Source: Bacteroidales bacterium (GTDB taxonomy: Bacteria > Bacteroidota > Bacteroidia > Bacteroidales > UBA932). From it: 37,666 nucleotides of DNA. Made by a program: the position numbers and the translations under genes. This document shows positions 7,275 through 14,708 of this stretch, piece after piece. The stretch covers positions 1 through 37,666 of the forward strand of contig JAFSVL010000007.1 in assembly GCA_017445015.1 (NCBI GenBank), given 5' to 3'. Every line of letters begins with the position of its first letter. Positions within the stretch are counted from its first letter, which is position 1. The notes below the pieces were generated by a model that saw only the letters and a list, made by a program, of their open reading frames with translations, was not told the DNA's origin and searched no databases.

Positions 7275-9619
7275 AGCAGCCCGGCCAAAAGATATACCAG
7301 CAGCGCGGCTACCCAGGCCACGGCACATTGGAACACCATCATGAATAACGCCCAGCGCGAGCCGAGTTCCCTTCGGACGGCGGCGATGGCGGCGACGCAG
7401 GGGGTATAGAGGAGGCAGAAGACCAGCAGGGGAATGGCGGTGAGGGCGGTCAGCGAAGCGCTTACATCCAGCAGTTCCATGGTGGAGACAATGCTTTCCT
7501 TGGCGAGGAATCCGGAAATCAACGCGACGATGATGCGCCAGTCGCCCAGCCCCAGCGGTGAAAACAGCGGGGTAAGTCCGTCCGCGACGGAAGCCAGCAT
7601 GCTGTCCCGGGGCTCTGTTGCCAGGCGGAAGTGCCAGTCGAAGGTCTGCAGGCCCCAGATGACAAGGGTCGCCAGGAAAATGACCGTGAAGGCACGGCGG
7701 AGGAAATCCGTGGTCTTGTCCGAGAGCAGGTGCAGCACATTGCGCAACTGCGGCAGGCGGTAGTTGGGCAGTTCCAGCACGAAGGGAGCCGCGCTACCGC
7801 CCTTGTACAGCCGTCGTCCGATGAGCGCCGTAAGGATGCCCGCACCGATGGAGAAAAGGTACAGGCAGGCGAGTACCAGACCGCCTTTCCCCGGGAAAAA
7901 AGCACTGCTCAGGAAAGCATAGACGGGCAGTTTTGCGGAGCAGCTCATGAACGGAGTCAGGAGGATGGTGCGCCGGCGGTCATAGGCCGACGGCAGGGTC
8001 CGGGCCGCCATGACCCCCGGTACCGAGCAGCCCAGACCGATGAGCAGGGGCACGATACTCCGGCCCGAAAGTCCGATTTTCCGCAGGAAACTGTCGGTAA
8101 AATAGGCTACCCGTGCCATATAGCCGCTGTCTTCGAGCATGGACAGAAAAAAGAACAGGAGGATGATGACGGGCACAAAACTCACGACGGCGCCTACCCC
8201 GCCGAAAATGGCATCCGTTACCAGCGATTCCACCACGGGATGCACTCCCATCCGCCGCATCCCCTCCTGCGTCAGCAGGCTGAGCGAGCCGATGCCCGCA
8301 TCCAGCCACCGCTGCAACGGGGCGCCCAGCACGTCGATGGTGAGCCAGATCATCATAGACATGATGAGGGCAAAGATGGGGAAAGCGGTCCATTTTCCCG
8401 TCAGTACACGGTCGATGCGGCGGCTGCGCAGGTATTCCCGGCTTTCGCGGGGCTTGACCACCGTCCCTGCGCACAGCTTTGAGATAAAGCTATAACGCAT
8501 TTCGGCAATGGCGGCGGCCCGGTCCATCCCGCGCTCCCGTTCCATGCGTACGATAAGTCCTTCGATTTCGGCCCGCAGTTCAGGCGGAAGGGCCAGGGCT
8601 TTTTCAACCCAGCTGTCGCCCTCCGCCAGTTTGGTGGCTGCAAAGCGGACCGGAATGCCGGCAGTTCCGGCCCTTTCTTCAATCAGCGCCATGATCGCAT
8701 GCAGGCAGCGGTGTACCGCTCCGCCGTGGTCATCTTCGCTGCAGAAATCCTGCCGGGCGGGGCCCTCGCGGTAGCGCGCCACATGCAGCGCATGGTCCAC
8801 GAGTTCTTCGATGCCCTCGTCCTTTGCCGCGGAAATCCCGACGACTGGGATGCCCAGGATGCGCTCCATTTCGTTGATGCGGATGCTGCCTCCATTGCCC
8901 CGGAGTTCGTCCATCATATTGAGCGCCAGCACCATCGGAACATCCAGTTCCATCAGTTGGAGGGTAAGGTAAAGGTGCCGCTCGATATTGCTCGCATCGG
9001 TGATGTTGATAAGCCCTTTCGTCTCCGGGTTCAGGATGAATTCCCGGGAAACAAGTTCCTCGGCGGTATAGGGGGAGAGGGAATAGATGCCGGGAAGGTC
9101 GGTGATGCTGGTCTGGGGATGTCCCTTGATAACTCCTTCCTTGCTGTCCACGGTCACGCCGGGGAAGTTGCCTACGTGCTGGTTGGAACCGGTGAGCTGG
9201 TTGAAAAGCGTGGTTTTTCCGCAGTTCTGCTGACCTGCCAGCGCAAAACGGAGCAGGGTCCCTTTCGGAAGCGGGTTCTCATGTTCGCGGGAATGGTATC
9301 TTCCCCCCTCTCCGAGTCCCGGGTGGGCGTTGTGGTCGTGGAGGAAGGCGTTGTAGCCGGCATCGTCATTCCCGGCTTTTCCGGGAGTCTCCTCCGCTTC
9401 CCGCACCGCAATCACCGCGGCATCGGACTTGCGGAGGGTCAGGGCATAGCCATTGATCTGAAGCTGGATGGGGTCTCCCGTCGGAGCGCGGTCCACCACT
9501 TTCAGGATGGCGCCCGGAATCAGCCCCATGCCCAAAAGGTGCATCCGTCCCGCCTTTTCTCCGCCCACTGTCTCAATGACGGCAGACCTTCCTCTCTCCA
9601 AGCTGTCCAGCGTAATCAC
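7271..9619 (-). CDS. feoB: FeoA-FeoB fusion, ferrous iron transporter
   Basis: Length 782 residues. Residues 1-75 are a FeoA (SH3-like) domain containing 'LLGMGLIPGA'. A linker rich in H, G and D (about 80-118) leads into the FeoB G domain with G1 'GQQNCGKTT' (129-137), G2 threonine in 'PGVTV', G3 'DLPG', G4 'NMMD' and G5 'SAA'. The C-terminal half holds about eight to ten transmembrane helices with both gate motifs, including 'GLGCSVPGV' and 'SCSAKLPVYAF', whose cysteines are typical of FeoB. It imports Fe2+ across the inner membrane driven by GTP. The FeoA-FeoB fusion is usual in Bacteroidota. GTG at 9619 is the likely start, since FeoA begins directly after it and the promoter box is only 4 nt upstream, implying a leaderless mRNA. 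The downstream partner is the Cys-rich gene. Confidence 0.95.
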   Translation of the reverse strand: MITLDSLERGRSAVIETVGGEKAGRMHLLGMGLIPGAILKVVDRAPTGDPIQLQINGYALTLRKSDAAVIAVREAEETPGKAGNDDAGYNAFLHDHNAHPGLGEGGRYHSREHENPLPKGTLLRFALAGQQNCGKTTLFNQLTGSNQHVGNFPGVTVDSKEGVIKGHPQTSITDLPGIYSLSPYTAEELVSREFILNPETKGLINITDASNIERHLYLTLQLMELDVPMVLALNMMDELRGNGGSIRINEMERILGIPVVGISAAKDEGIEELVDHALHVARYREGPARQDFCSEDDHGGAVHRCLHAIMALIEERAGTAGIPVRFAATKLAEGDSWVEKALALPPELRAEIEGLIVRMERERGMDRAAAIAEMRYSFISKLCAGTVVKPRESREYLRSRRIDRVLTGKWTAFPIFALIMSMMIWLTIDVLGAPLQRWLDAGIGSLSLLTQEGMRRMGVHPVVESLVTDAIFGGVGAVVSFVPVIILLFFFLSMLEDSGYMARVAYFTDSFLRKIGLSGRSIVPLLIGLGCSVPGVMAARTLPSAYDRRRTILLTPFMSCSAKLPVYAFLSSAFFPGKGGLVLACLYLFSIGAGILTALIGRRLYKGGSAAPFVLELPNYRLPQLRNVLHLLSDKTTDFLRRAFTVIFLATLVIWGLQTFDWHFRLATEPRDSMLASVADGLTPLFSPLGLGDWRIIVALISGFLAKESIVSTMELLDVSASLTALTAIPLLVFCLLYTPCVAAIAAVRRELGSRWALFMMVFQCAVAWVAALLVYLLAGLL

Positions 9620-9623
9620 AAGG

Positions 9624-9631
9624 CAAATTTA
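9624..9631 (-). promoter_or_regulatory. Promoter of feoAB (-7 box TAAATTTG, -33 TTG)
   Basis: It matches TAnnTTTG, with a TTG at 9652-9654 across a 20-nt spacer. Only 4 nt separate the box from the GTG start at 9619. An inverted repeat at 9653-9672 overlaps the -33 element. Confidence 0.72.
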
Positions 9632-9652
9632 CGGGTAGTTTATGAGAAGAGC

Positions 9653-9672
9653 AATCCCTATTTGTTGGGATT
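9653..9672. promoter_or_regulatory. Inverted repeat over the feoAB -33 element
   Basis: The arms AATCCC (9653-9658) and GGGATT (9667-9672) flank 8 nt. It may be a weak terminator of the glycosyltransferase operon ending at 9688, since no clear T run follows, or an operator for feoAB. It does not look like a classical Fur box. Confidence 0.35.
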
Positions 9673-9687
9673 TGTGCGGGGGAAGCC

Positions 9688-10428
9688 CTATTTCCAGGGT
9701 TTAGGGAAGATTTTCAGTTTGAAGGAGCGTATCGCCGCATAGGCCTTTTCGCCGAAGAGGCGCATGACACCCTTGCGGAACAGCGTCACCGGCGTGCGCG
9801 GCTCCCAACTGCCCATAAAATGGTGTATGGCCACGGTATTGCGGGTCTTGCGGACCTTTCGCGTATTGGAATCCAGCGGAGAAAAATAGTCTCCGGGATA
9901 GACGGTAAGAAGATCCGGAAATTCCTGGAAACTGTTGTCTGTCCGGAGGGAGTGTTCCCTTACCATATAGTCCGTAATGCGCCGCACATTGGGTGTAAGG
10001 TCAGGCCTGCCGTCTTCCGATATGAAGTGAAGGCCGCGGTAGAGGGAAAGGAATTCTTCCACCCAGGCGCTGCCCTTCTGAGCGCCGATGAGCCCTGTTG
10101 CAAGGAACTCTCCGCGCTCGAATCCTGTAAACGCACAGTGGCCGAGGAATGCGTCCAGGGGCTTCAGGAGTTCCACGTCCGTATCCATGTAGATTCCGCC
10201 CATTGTCTTGAGGGCATGGAGCCGGGCCACATCGGATACAAAGGCGAATTTGCCGCTTTCCCAGGCTTCTTTCGTGTACGGATATGCGGAGCAGTCGAAA
10301 TTCTTTTCGTTCCAGCGCACGAACTCATAATCCGGAAGGAACTTTTTCCAGGAGTCGGTGCACTTCTTGACGGAAGGGGGAAGCGGGGCGGGGCCGAACC
10401 AGCACCAGTGGATGATTTTAGGGATCAT
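9688..10428 (-). CDS. Glycosyltransferase of the DXD sugar-binding (capsular) type
   Basis: Length 246 residues. It opens with 'MIPKIIHWCWFG', the hallmark of the Gly_transf_sug (OCH1/GT32-like) family, followed by 'SDVARLHALKTMGGIYMDTD'. The DXD metal and nucleotide-sugar binding motif is Asp82-Thr-Asp84. The family is common in Bacteroidota capsule and LPS loci. The two glycosyltransferases before it in the operon overlap one another and this gene by 1-4 nt; its own start overlaps the upstream stop as ATGA at 10425-10428. It has no membrane segment or signal peptide, so it is cytosolic and acts on a lipid-linked acceptor or a sugar nucleotide pool. Donor and acceptor cannot be told from sequence. 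Confidence 0.88.
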   Translation of the reverse strand: MIPKIIHWCWFGPAPLPPSVKKCTDSWKKFLPDYEFVRWNEKNFDCSAYPYTKEAWESGKFAFVSDVARLHALKTMGGIYMDTDVELLKPLDAFLGHCAFTGFERGEFLATGLIGAQKGSAWVEEFLSLYRGLHFISEDGRPDLTPNVRRITDYMVREHSLRTDNSFQEFPDLLTVYPGDYFSPLDSNTRKVRKTRNTVAIHHFMGSWEPRTPVTLFRKGVMRLFGEKAYAAIRSFKLKIFPKPWK

Positions 10429-11393
10429 ATCCTGCCGCGGATTTTTCCTGTCATCATCTTCCAGGGGCGGAAAAGGTGCAGGTAGATGAGAATGAAAAAG
10501 AACTTTTCCTCTGCCTTTATTCCGGGAGTGAAAAGAAAGCGGCGGTTGATTTCCGGGAAGGTATTTTTCCAGACGCGCAGAATGTCTCTTTGGTGGACAA
10601 AAGGTTTCAGGTCCTGCCGGCAGCGGTATTTGAAAAAGATGACGTCCGCCGAATTTTCTTTGTATCTGCCGTCTTTCCTGAGGATATCCAGCATCAGCGC
10701 CGCATTTGATTTCAGGGCCTCTGTCCTGCCGAGCAGGGCCTCTTTCCCGGGGGTATGAGAGATGGAATCCTCCCTATAATAATAATGGTAAAATGGCTGC
10801 GGCAAATGCCCGATGGACGAGGCTTTGAGCGTGGCGTAGAGGACAAGGACGAGGTCTTCACAGTAGTCCGCAAGCGGGGCCGGGGCGCTTTTGAGAAGGG
10901 ACGAGCGTATCAGGCGCGACCAGAGATTTCCCATGACGCGGCCACCGAGAAGGTCCCGGACTTCTTCTCCCGGGGCGCTTTTCTGGTTTTTGAGCTTCCA
11001 TCCCAGGCTGTCGTTTCCGGTGAGAAAGTCGCAGTAAACGATATCCAGGTTTTCTTCCCTGGCCTTGAGGTACATCTTTTCGCAAGCGTCCGGGGCCAGA
11101 CAATCGTCGCTGTCGCAGTGGGCGATATATTCTCCCCCCGCAATGGCGAGAGCCGCCGTCCGCACGGCCGCCTGCCCGCTGTTGCGTGGCATACGGTGAA
11201 GGATTACCTGCTGCCTGCGCTCCGAGAATTCCTCCAGCACCTCTGCAAGGATATCCATCGAGCGGTCCGGAGAGCAGTCGTCGACGAATATGAATTCCAT
11301 ATCCTCCAGGCTCTGGGAGAGAATGGAGCGTACGCTCCGGGCGATGCTGTCCTCTACCTTGTAAACCGGAACTATGATGCTTACTGCGGGCAT
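10425..11393 (-). CDS. Family 2 glycosyltransferase
   Basis: Length 322 residues. A GT-A fold starts at 'VSIIVPVYKVEDSIARSV' and continues with 'EFIFVDDCSPD'. The first DXD-type motif is 'HCDSDD' (Asp94-Ser-Asp96). Alanine-rich 'NSGQAAVRTAALAIAGGEYI' is typical of GT2. The C-terminal part carries several aromatic residues and a hydrophobic 'FFFILIYLHLF' stretch that may sit at the membrane surface. It is the middle gene of a three-gene glycosyltransferase operon: its ATG overlaps the stop of the upstream gene by 1 nt (TAATG), and its stop overlaps the next start by 4 nt. It builds part of a surface glycan; donor sugar unknown. Confidence 0.9.
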   Translation of the reverse strand: MPAVSIIVPVYKVEDSIARSVRSILSQSLEDMEFIFVDDCSPDRSMDILAEVLEEFSERRQQVILHRMPRNSGQAAVRTAALAIAGGEYIAHCDSDDCLAPDACEKMYLKAREENLDIVYCDFLTGNDSLGWKLKNQKSAPGEEVRDLLGGRVMGNLWSRLIRSSLLKSAPAPLADYCEDLVLVLYATLKASSIGHLPQPFYHYYYREDSISHTPGKEALLGRTEALKSNAALMLDILRKDGRYKENSADVIFFKYRCRQDLKPFVHQRDILRVWKNTFPEINRRFLFTPGIKAEEKFFFILIYLHLFRPWKMMTGKIRGRI

Positions 11394-12364
11394 TATCTGC
11401 GGGCTAAAAGGCGCGCGCGGACTTTGAGCAGAAATTCAAGGACAGAGAATTTTCCGGGCCTGTAAAGCCTTCGGAGATCCCTGTAGCGGCGCGTGGTGAA
11501 AAAACTGAAGTCTTCGGTGGAACTGAGATAGCTCAGCGGGGAAATGCCCTTGAAGGGATCCTCCAGGACGGCGTCCGCCTCCCCTGTGATCCCTCCGCTG
11601 CGCTTTATTTCTTCCAGGACATCCGTGCGGTTGAAGAGGAAGAGACGGGAACCGTCCTGCCCTGCGGCAAAATAGTGGAAGATGCGCGCGTCTTTCATAT
11701 AGCGGACACCGTAGGGAAGCTGGCAGTTCCACACTTCGTCCAATCGCCCTGCAATGGGCTTTTCTGCCACAACCCAGGCAAGTGAGGGCTGGTCTTCCTT
11801 GATGCCCCTTTCCCTGCCGGCAAGGTATTTTTCTTTCCACGACCGGAAGAAATCCCGCACCTCGGGGCAGTCGCGGGCAAAAATTACTCCGGAGTTGAAG
11901 TAAGTATCGTCTTCTGTTATATCGAAGCCCACCTGCCTGCAATGTGCGGCGATGTCTTTCTTTACCGCGATATCGCGCAGGGCGCAGTGATGGTCCAGAC
12001 ACAGCGCGAGAGGGAAGGATACGTCGTCTATGGCGTCCAGCGGGCCAAGGACGATGGTGTCTGTGTCGATATACAGAAAATCTCCCTGGATGTGCTCCCT
12101 CATTTCCGTTTTGAGGATGCGCGAGCGGAAATGCTTCGGAAGGTCCGCGCCCGGATCCGCCACTATCCACCGGTCCGGAAGGGCAAGAAGCGTTTTCCCG
12201 CTCCCTCCACGGGAGGGGAGCGCATCCATCGTGGCGTTGTCTGTAAGCACGCATACCTCTGCGCCCGGACAGTGGCGCCTCAGCGAAGTAAGCGACAGCA
12301 TAAGCTGCTCTGCGTAGCAGTCGGAGCCGTCACTGACCAGGACATAAAGAATTTTGGTATTCAT
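11393..12364 (-). CDS. GT8-like glycosyltransferase
   Basis: Length 323 residues from the ATG at 12364. 'ILYVLVSDGSDCYAEQLMLS' opens a GT-A fold, and 'GDFLYIDTDTIVLGPLD' carries the DXD motif at Asp100-Thr-Asp102, as in glycosyltransferase family 8 and related nucleotide-diphospho-sugar transferases. 'YFNSGVIFARDC' and 'EDQPSLAWV' further match that group. It is the first gene of the three-gene operon. An in-frame TTG at 12373 overlaps the promoter box and is rejected. The ATG lies 6 nt after the -7 box at 12371-12378, so the mRNA is probably leaderless. Its divergent neighbour at 12418 is another glycosyltransferase, so the two units may be expressed together. Donor and acceptor are not known. 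Confidence 0.85.
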   Translation of the reverse strand: MNTKILYVLVSDGSDCYAEQLMLSLTSLRRHCPGAEVCVLTDNATMDALPSRGGSGKTLLALPDRWIVADPGADLPKHFRSRILKTEMREHIQGDFLYIDTDTIVLGPLDAIDDVSFPLALCLDHHCALRDIAVKKDIAAHCRQVGFDITEDDTYFNSGVIFARDCPEVRDFFRSWKEKYLAGRERGIKEDQPSLAWVVAEKPIAGRLDEVWNCQLPYGVRYMKDARIFHYFAAGQDGSRLFLFNRTDVLEEIKRSGGITGEADAVLEDPFKGISPLSYLSSTEDFSFFTTRRYRDLRRLYRPGKFSVLEFLLKVRARLLARR

Positions 12365-12370
12365 CGGATG

Positions 12371-12378
12371 CAAATGTA
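12371..12378 (-). promoter_or_regulatory. Promoter of the three-gene glycosyltransferase operon (-7 box TACATTTG)
   Basis: It matches TAnnTTTG on -, 6 nt before the ATG at 12364. It is back-to-back with the + box at 12400-12407 (21 nt apart). No -33 TTG is visible. Confidence 0.68.
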
Positions 12379-12399
12379 TGGATTTTTTCCTTTTTTATG

Positions 12400-12407
12400 T
12401 ACTTTTG
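12400..12407 (+). promoter_or_regulatory. Promoter of the divergent GT2 gene (-7 box TACTTTTG)
   Basis: It matches TAnnTTTG on +, 10 nt before the ATG at 12418, so the leader would be only a few nt long. Confidence 0.65.
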
Positions 12408-12417
12408 CCTCCTGTCT

Positions 12418-13425
12418 ATGGCTGAAACAATGAAACTTTCCGTCATAATTCCTGTTTATAATACGGAGGCTTACCTTCCCCGTTGTCTGGATTCCCTGCT
12501 GGCGGCGGCCCTTCCGGACGGTGCCCTCGAACTGGTGATTGTCAATGACGGATCCAGCGATGCTTCTGTACGCATTGCCGAAGCGTATGCGCAGCGCTTC
12601 CCCTGCATCCGGGTCATTTCCCAACCCAATGCCGGACTGAGCGCTGCCCGCAACAACGGTGCTGCCGCCGCTACGGGAGATTATCTGTGGTTTGTAGATT
12701 CAGACGACTACATTGCTCCCGGAGCATTGGAGAGCATTCTGGATGCCGTTTCCCGGCTCCGGCCGGAACTGCTTATGCTGGGCAGCGCCCGGGACCGTGG
12801 CGGAATCATCAAGGAGGACCGCTATTTTTCTTCTGTCCCCAAGGATCAGCTGCTCCCCGGCCGGGAGGTTATGCGAAGGGGACTTCTGCGTTCCGTCTGT
12901 TCTCCTTTTATCGTTATCCGGCGCGAGTATCTTCTGGCACAGGCGCTGCACTTCATGCCTGGCATCCTTCATGAGGACGAGGAATTTACGCCGCGTTTGC
13001 TTTATCCTGCCGGAAGGGTAGGCTTTTTGCCCCAAGTGTGCTACTATGCCTATGCCCGCCCCGGCTCCATTACCCGCCGGTCCAATCCCAGGCGGTCGTC
13101 GGACCTGCTGAAAGTGGCGGCGTCGCTGGACGGATATGCGGCGGATATCCCGGCCGGGGACAGGTATCTTTTCTCGCGCAGGATTACGGATGTGCTCAAT
13201 ATGGCCTTTAAACTGACGCGGGCGTATTCTCCTGAGGAAAGAAAGGCGTTTCAGGAAGAAATATACGGGAAGCGCGCACTGCTCGCGCACTTGACACGCT
13301 GCCGTATTCCCAAATTTGTGCTGGAAGGTGCGCTCTTACGTATTTTCCCTGCCCATAGCGTGCCCATTTATCATTGCCTGCAGAAAAGTGCCACGGCTTT
13401 CGGCCTGGGTGTGGAAAACATTTAG
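12418..13425 (+). CDS. Family 2 glycosyltransferase, divergent from the GT operon
   Basis: Length 335 residues from the ATG at 12418 (an alternative ATG lies at 12430). GT2 motifs are 'KLSVIIPVYNTEAYLPRCLD', 'ELVIVNDGSSD', 'QPNAGLSAARN' and the DXD-type 'WFVDSDD' (Asp94-Ser-Asp96). 'HEDEEFTPRLLYPA' in the second half has the ED(E) signature of bacterial capsule GT2 enzymes. The protein is cytosolic with no clear membrane helix. It is transcribed alone from its own promoter, 53 nt from the start codon of the GT8-like gene on the other strand. Its last 4 bp overlap the end of rimM. The in-frame start at 12397 precedes the promoter box and is rejected. Confidence 0.9.
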   Translation: MAETMKLSVIIPVYNTEAYLPRCLDSLLAAALPDGALELVIVNDGSSDASVRIAEAYAQRFPCIRVISQPNAGLSAARNNGAAAATGDYLWFVDSDDYIAPGALESILDAVSRLRPELLMLGSARDRGGIIKEDRYFSSVPKDQLLPGREVMRRGLLRSVCSPFIVIRREYLLAQALHFMPGILHEDEEFTPRLLYPAGRVGFLPQVCYYAYARPGSITRRSNPRRSSDLLKVAASLDGYAADIPAGDRYLFSRRITDVLNMAFKLTRAYSPEERKAFQEEIYGKRALLAHLTRCRIPKFVLEGALLRIFPAHSVPIYHCLQKSATAFGLGVENI

Positions 13426-13886
13426 AGCAATCCCCGCGGAATGGCGAGGTCGAGCGTTTCCGCTTCGGCATCCAGCGCGAGGACCAGGTCTTCATGCAGC
13501 GGAATCAGCACTTCTCCGATGCGGATGCAGGGATTTCCCGGAATCCATTCCATGGCATCGATGATGCCCACCCTGCGGCCGTGATCGAAGAGGGTCCAGC
13601 CGGTAAAATCCTCCTCCTGCGCCTCCGTTCCGGCGTCGGCGGCAAATACGGCCCTGCCCACGAGTTCCCCTGCATCTTCCAGATTGTAGCAGCCGGTAAG
13701 ATGCCAGACGGCGCGGCCGCTCCCTTTCGGGGTGGACCGTTCAATGAAAAAAGGAACCGGCAGTCCATCGAATTCGATGAATACCGGTTCCGTTGTGCTC
13801 ATTTCCTGCAAGTTGAAGGTGGTGGATCCAGCGAGGACGTCACCTTCTTTGCCGTAGGCCTTGAGGATTTTGGCAATCTGCAACAT
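13422..13886 (-). CDS. rimM: Ribosome maturation factor RimM
   Basis: Length 154 residues, a little short of the usual 165-175. RimM assists assembly of the 30S subunit head through S19 and 16S rRNA. The N-terminal beta-barrel begins 'IAKILKAYGKEGDVL', the counterpart of the family's G-x-I-x-x-x-HG-x-x-GE motif, here with Tyr in place of His. The PRC-barrel domain includes 'GWTLFDHGRRVGIIDAM' and 'LIPLHEDLVLALD'. It directly follows rpsP, with its ATG overlapping the rpsP stop by 1 nt (TAATG). The rpsP-rimM order is conserved across bacteria and settles the call. The 3' end overlaps the convergent GT2 gene by 4 bp. Confidence 0.93.
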   Translation of the reverse strand: MLQIAKILKAYGKEGDVLAGSTTFNLQEMSTTEPVFIEFDGLPVPFFIERSTPKGSGRAVWHLTGCYNLEDAGELVGRAVFAADAGTEAQEEDFTGWTLFDHGRRVGIIDAMEWIPGNPCIRIGEVLIPLHEDLVLALDAEAETLDLAIPRGLL

Positions 13887-14437
13887 TAGGCTTCTGCAGG
13901 AGCCTCGGCGGCCTCTTCGGCGGCGGGAGCCTCTTCGGCAGTCTGCTCTGCTTCGGCGGCAGCCTGGGCGGCGGCAAGTTCCGCAGCCTTGCGGGCGATG
14001 GCCTCCGCGCGGGCCTCGTTCACCTTGGCCTCTTCAGCCTTGGCGGCCTTGCGGGCCTCGATGGCGGCATTCTTGATGCCGGTCTTCTTGGCTTCGATCT
14101 TGGCGTCCCTCTCGGCCTTCCATGCATTCCACTTGGCGTCAGCCGCCTCCTGGGTCAGGGCTCCCTTCGCGACACCGCCGTCAAGGTGATGGCGGAGAAG
14201 GACACCCTCATAGGAGAGGATACGGCGGGCCGTCAGGGTAGGCTGGGCGCCGACCTTCAGCCACGCCAGGGCACGCTCGCCGTTGAGGACGATGCTGGCG
14301 GGGTTGGTGTTGGGATTGTACGAGCCGAGCTGCTCAATGAAACGACCGTCACGCTTTGCGCGTGCGTCTGCCACTACAATGTGGAAGAATGCGAAATTCT
14401 TCTTACCGTGGCGCTGTAAACGAATTTTAACAGCCAT
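13886..14437 (-). CDS. rpsP: 30S ribosomal protein S16 with long Ala/Glu-rich tail
   Basis: Length 183 residues, about twice the 80-90 of most bacterial S16 proteins. The core (residues 1-80) is standard: '[24 protein letters not shown]' split over the first strands, 'IEQLGSYNP' and '[12 protein letters not shown]'. Residues about 95-183 form a charged helix and a low-complexity A/E/K tail, a form also seen in other Bacteroidota S16 proteins. It is first in the rpsP-rimM operon, transcribed from a perfect TTTG-N19-TACCTTTG promoter. The leader is unusually long for this window (58 nt) and contains a 6-bp hairpin at 14474-14490. Confidence 0.96.
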   Translation of the reverse strand: MAVKIRLQRHGKKNFAFFHIVVADARAKRDGRFIEQLGSYNPNTNPASIVLNGERALAWLKVGAQPTLTARRILSYEGVLLRHHLDGGVAKGALTQEAADAKWNAWKAERDAKIEAKKTGIKNAAIEARKAAKAEEAKVNEARAEAIARKAAELAAAQAAAEAEQTAEEAPAAEEAAEAPAEA

Positions 14438-14473
14438 TGTGAATCTGTTATGTTTATAAAGTTAAACGGTTTA

Positions 14474-14490
14474 CGCCCTACCCGAGGGCG
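14474..14490 (-). promoter_or_regulatory. Hairpin in the rpsP leader
   Basis: CGCCCT and AGGGCG pair around a 5-nt loop, beginning a few nt after the expected transcription start and ending 37 nt before the ATG. It is the only long structured leader in this window. It could serve autoregulation by S16 or RimM, but I know of no described S16 leader of this form. Confidence 0.4.
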
Positions 14491-14495
14491 GAGCG

Positions 14496-14503
14496 CAAAG
14501 GTA
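14496..14503 (-). promoter_or_regulatory. Promoter of rpsP-rimM (-33 TTTG, -7 TACCTTTG)
   Basis: The -33 TTTG (- strand, 14523-14526) is 19 nt from the -7 box, a perfect consensus. It interleaves with the divergent tRNA-Leu promoter, whose -33 lies at 14531-14534. Confidence 0.8.
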
Positions 14504-14553
14504 GTGATTTTTTAAGGATGTACAAAATTTTTTGATTTTTCATAAAAGTGTTG

Positions 14554-14561
14554 TACATTTG
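14554..14561 (+). promoter_or_regulatory. Promoter of tRNA-Leu(GAG) (-33 TTTG, -7 TACATTTG)
   Basis: TTTG at 14531-14534 and TACATTTG at 14554-14561 are separated by 19 nt, a perfect consensus. The tRNA starts 11 nt after the box. Confidence 0.82.
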
Positions 14562-14572
14562 CAGTCCCAAGC

Positions 14573-14655
14573 GCGGTAGTGGTGAAATGGTAGACACGCT
14601 ACTTTGAGGGGGTAGTGGGCATTGGCCTGTGTGAGTTCGAGTCTCACCTACCGCA
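14573..14655 (+). tRNA. tRNA-Leu (anticodon GAG)
   Basis: The acceptor stem GCGGTAG (14573-14579) pairs with CTACCGC (14648-14654), with discriminator A at 14655. The anticodon stem 14599-14603/14611-14615 holds the loop TTGAGGG with GAG at 14606-14608. A long class II variable arm and a T arm GTGAG-TTCGAGT-CTCAC follow. CCA is not encoded. Confidence 0.95.
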
Positions 14656-14663
14656 CGAGAAAG

Positions 14664-14697
14664 GGTGACGGGTAAGAAATTACCGGTCACCTTTTTT
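14664..14697 (+). terminator. Rho-independent terminator of tRNA-Leu(GAG)
   Basis: A 12-bp stem (14664-14675 with 14680-14691, one mismatch) closes a GAAA loop and is followed by six T at 14692-14697. Confidence 0.88.
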
Positions 14698-14708
14698 ATC
14701 TCCCTCCT

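Noticed and set aside
9653-9672. Fur box for feoAB
   Set aside because: The arms do not match the GATAAT-type Fur consensus; only an inverted repeat is reported.
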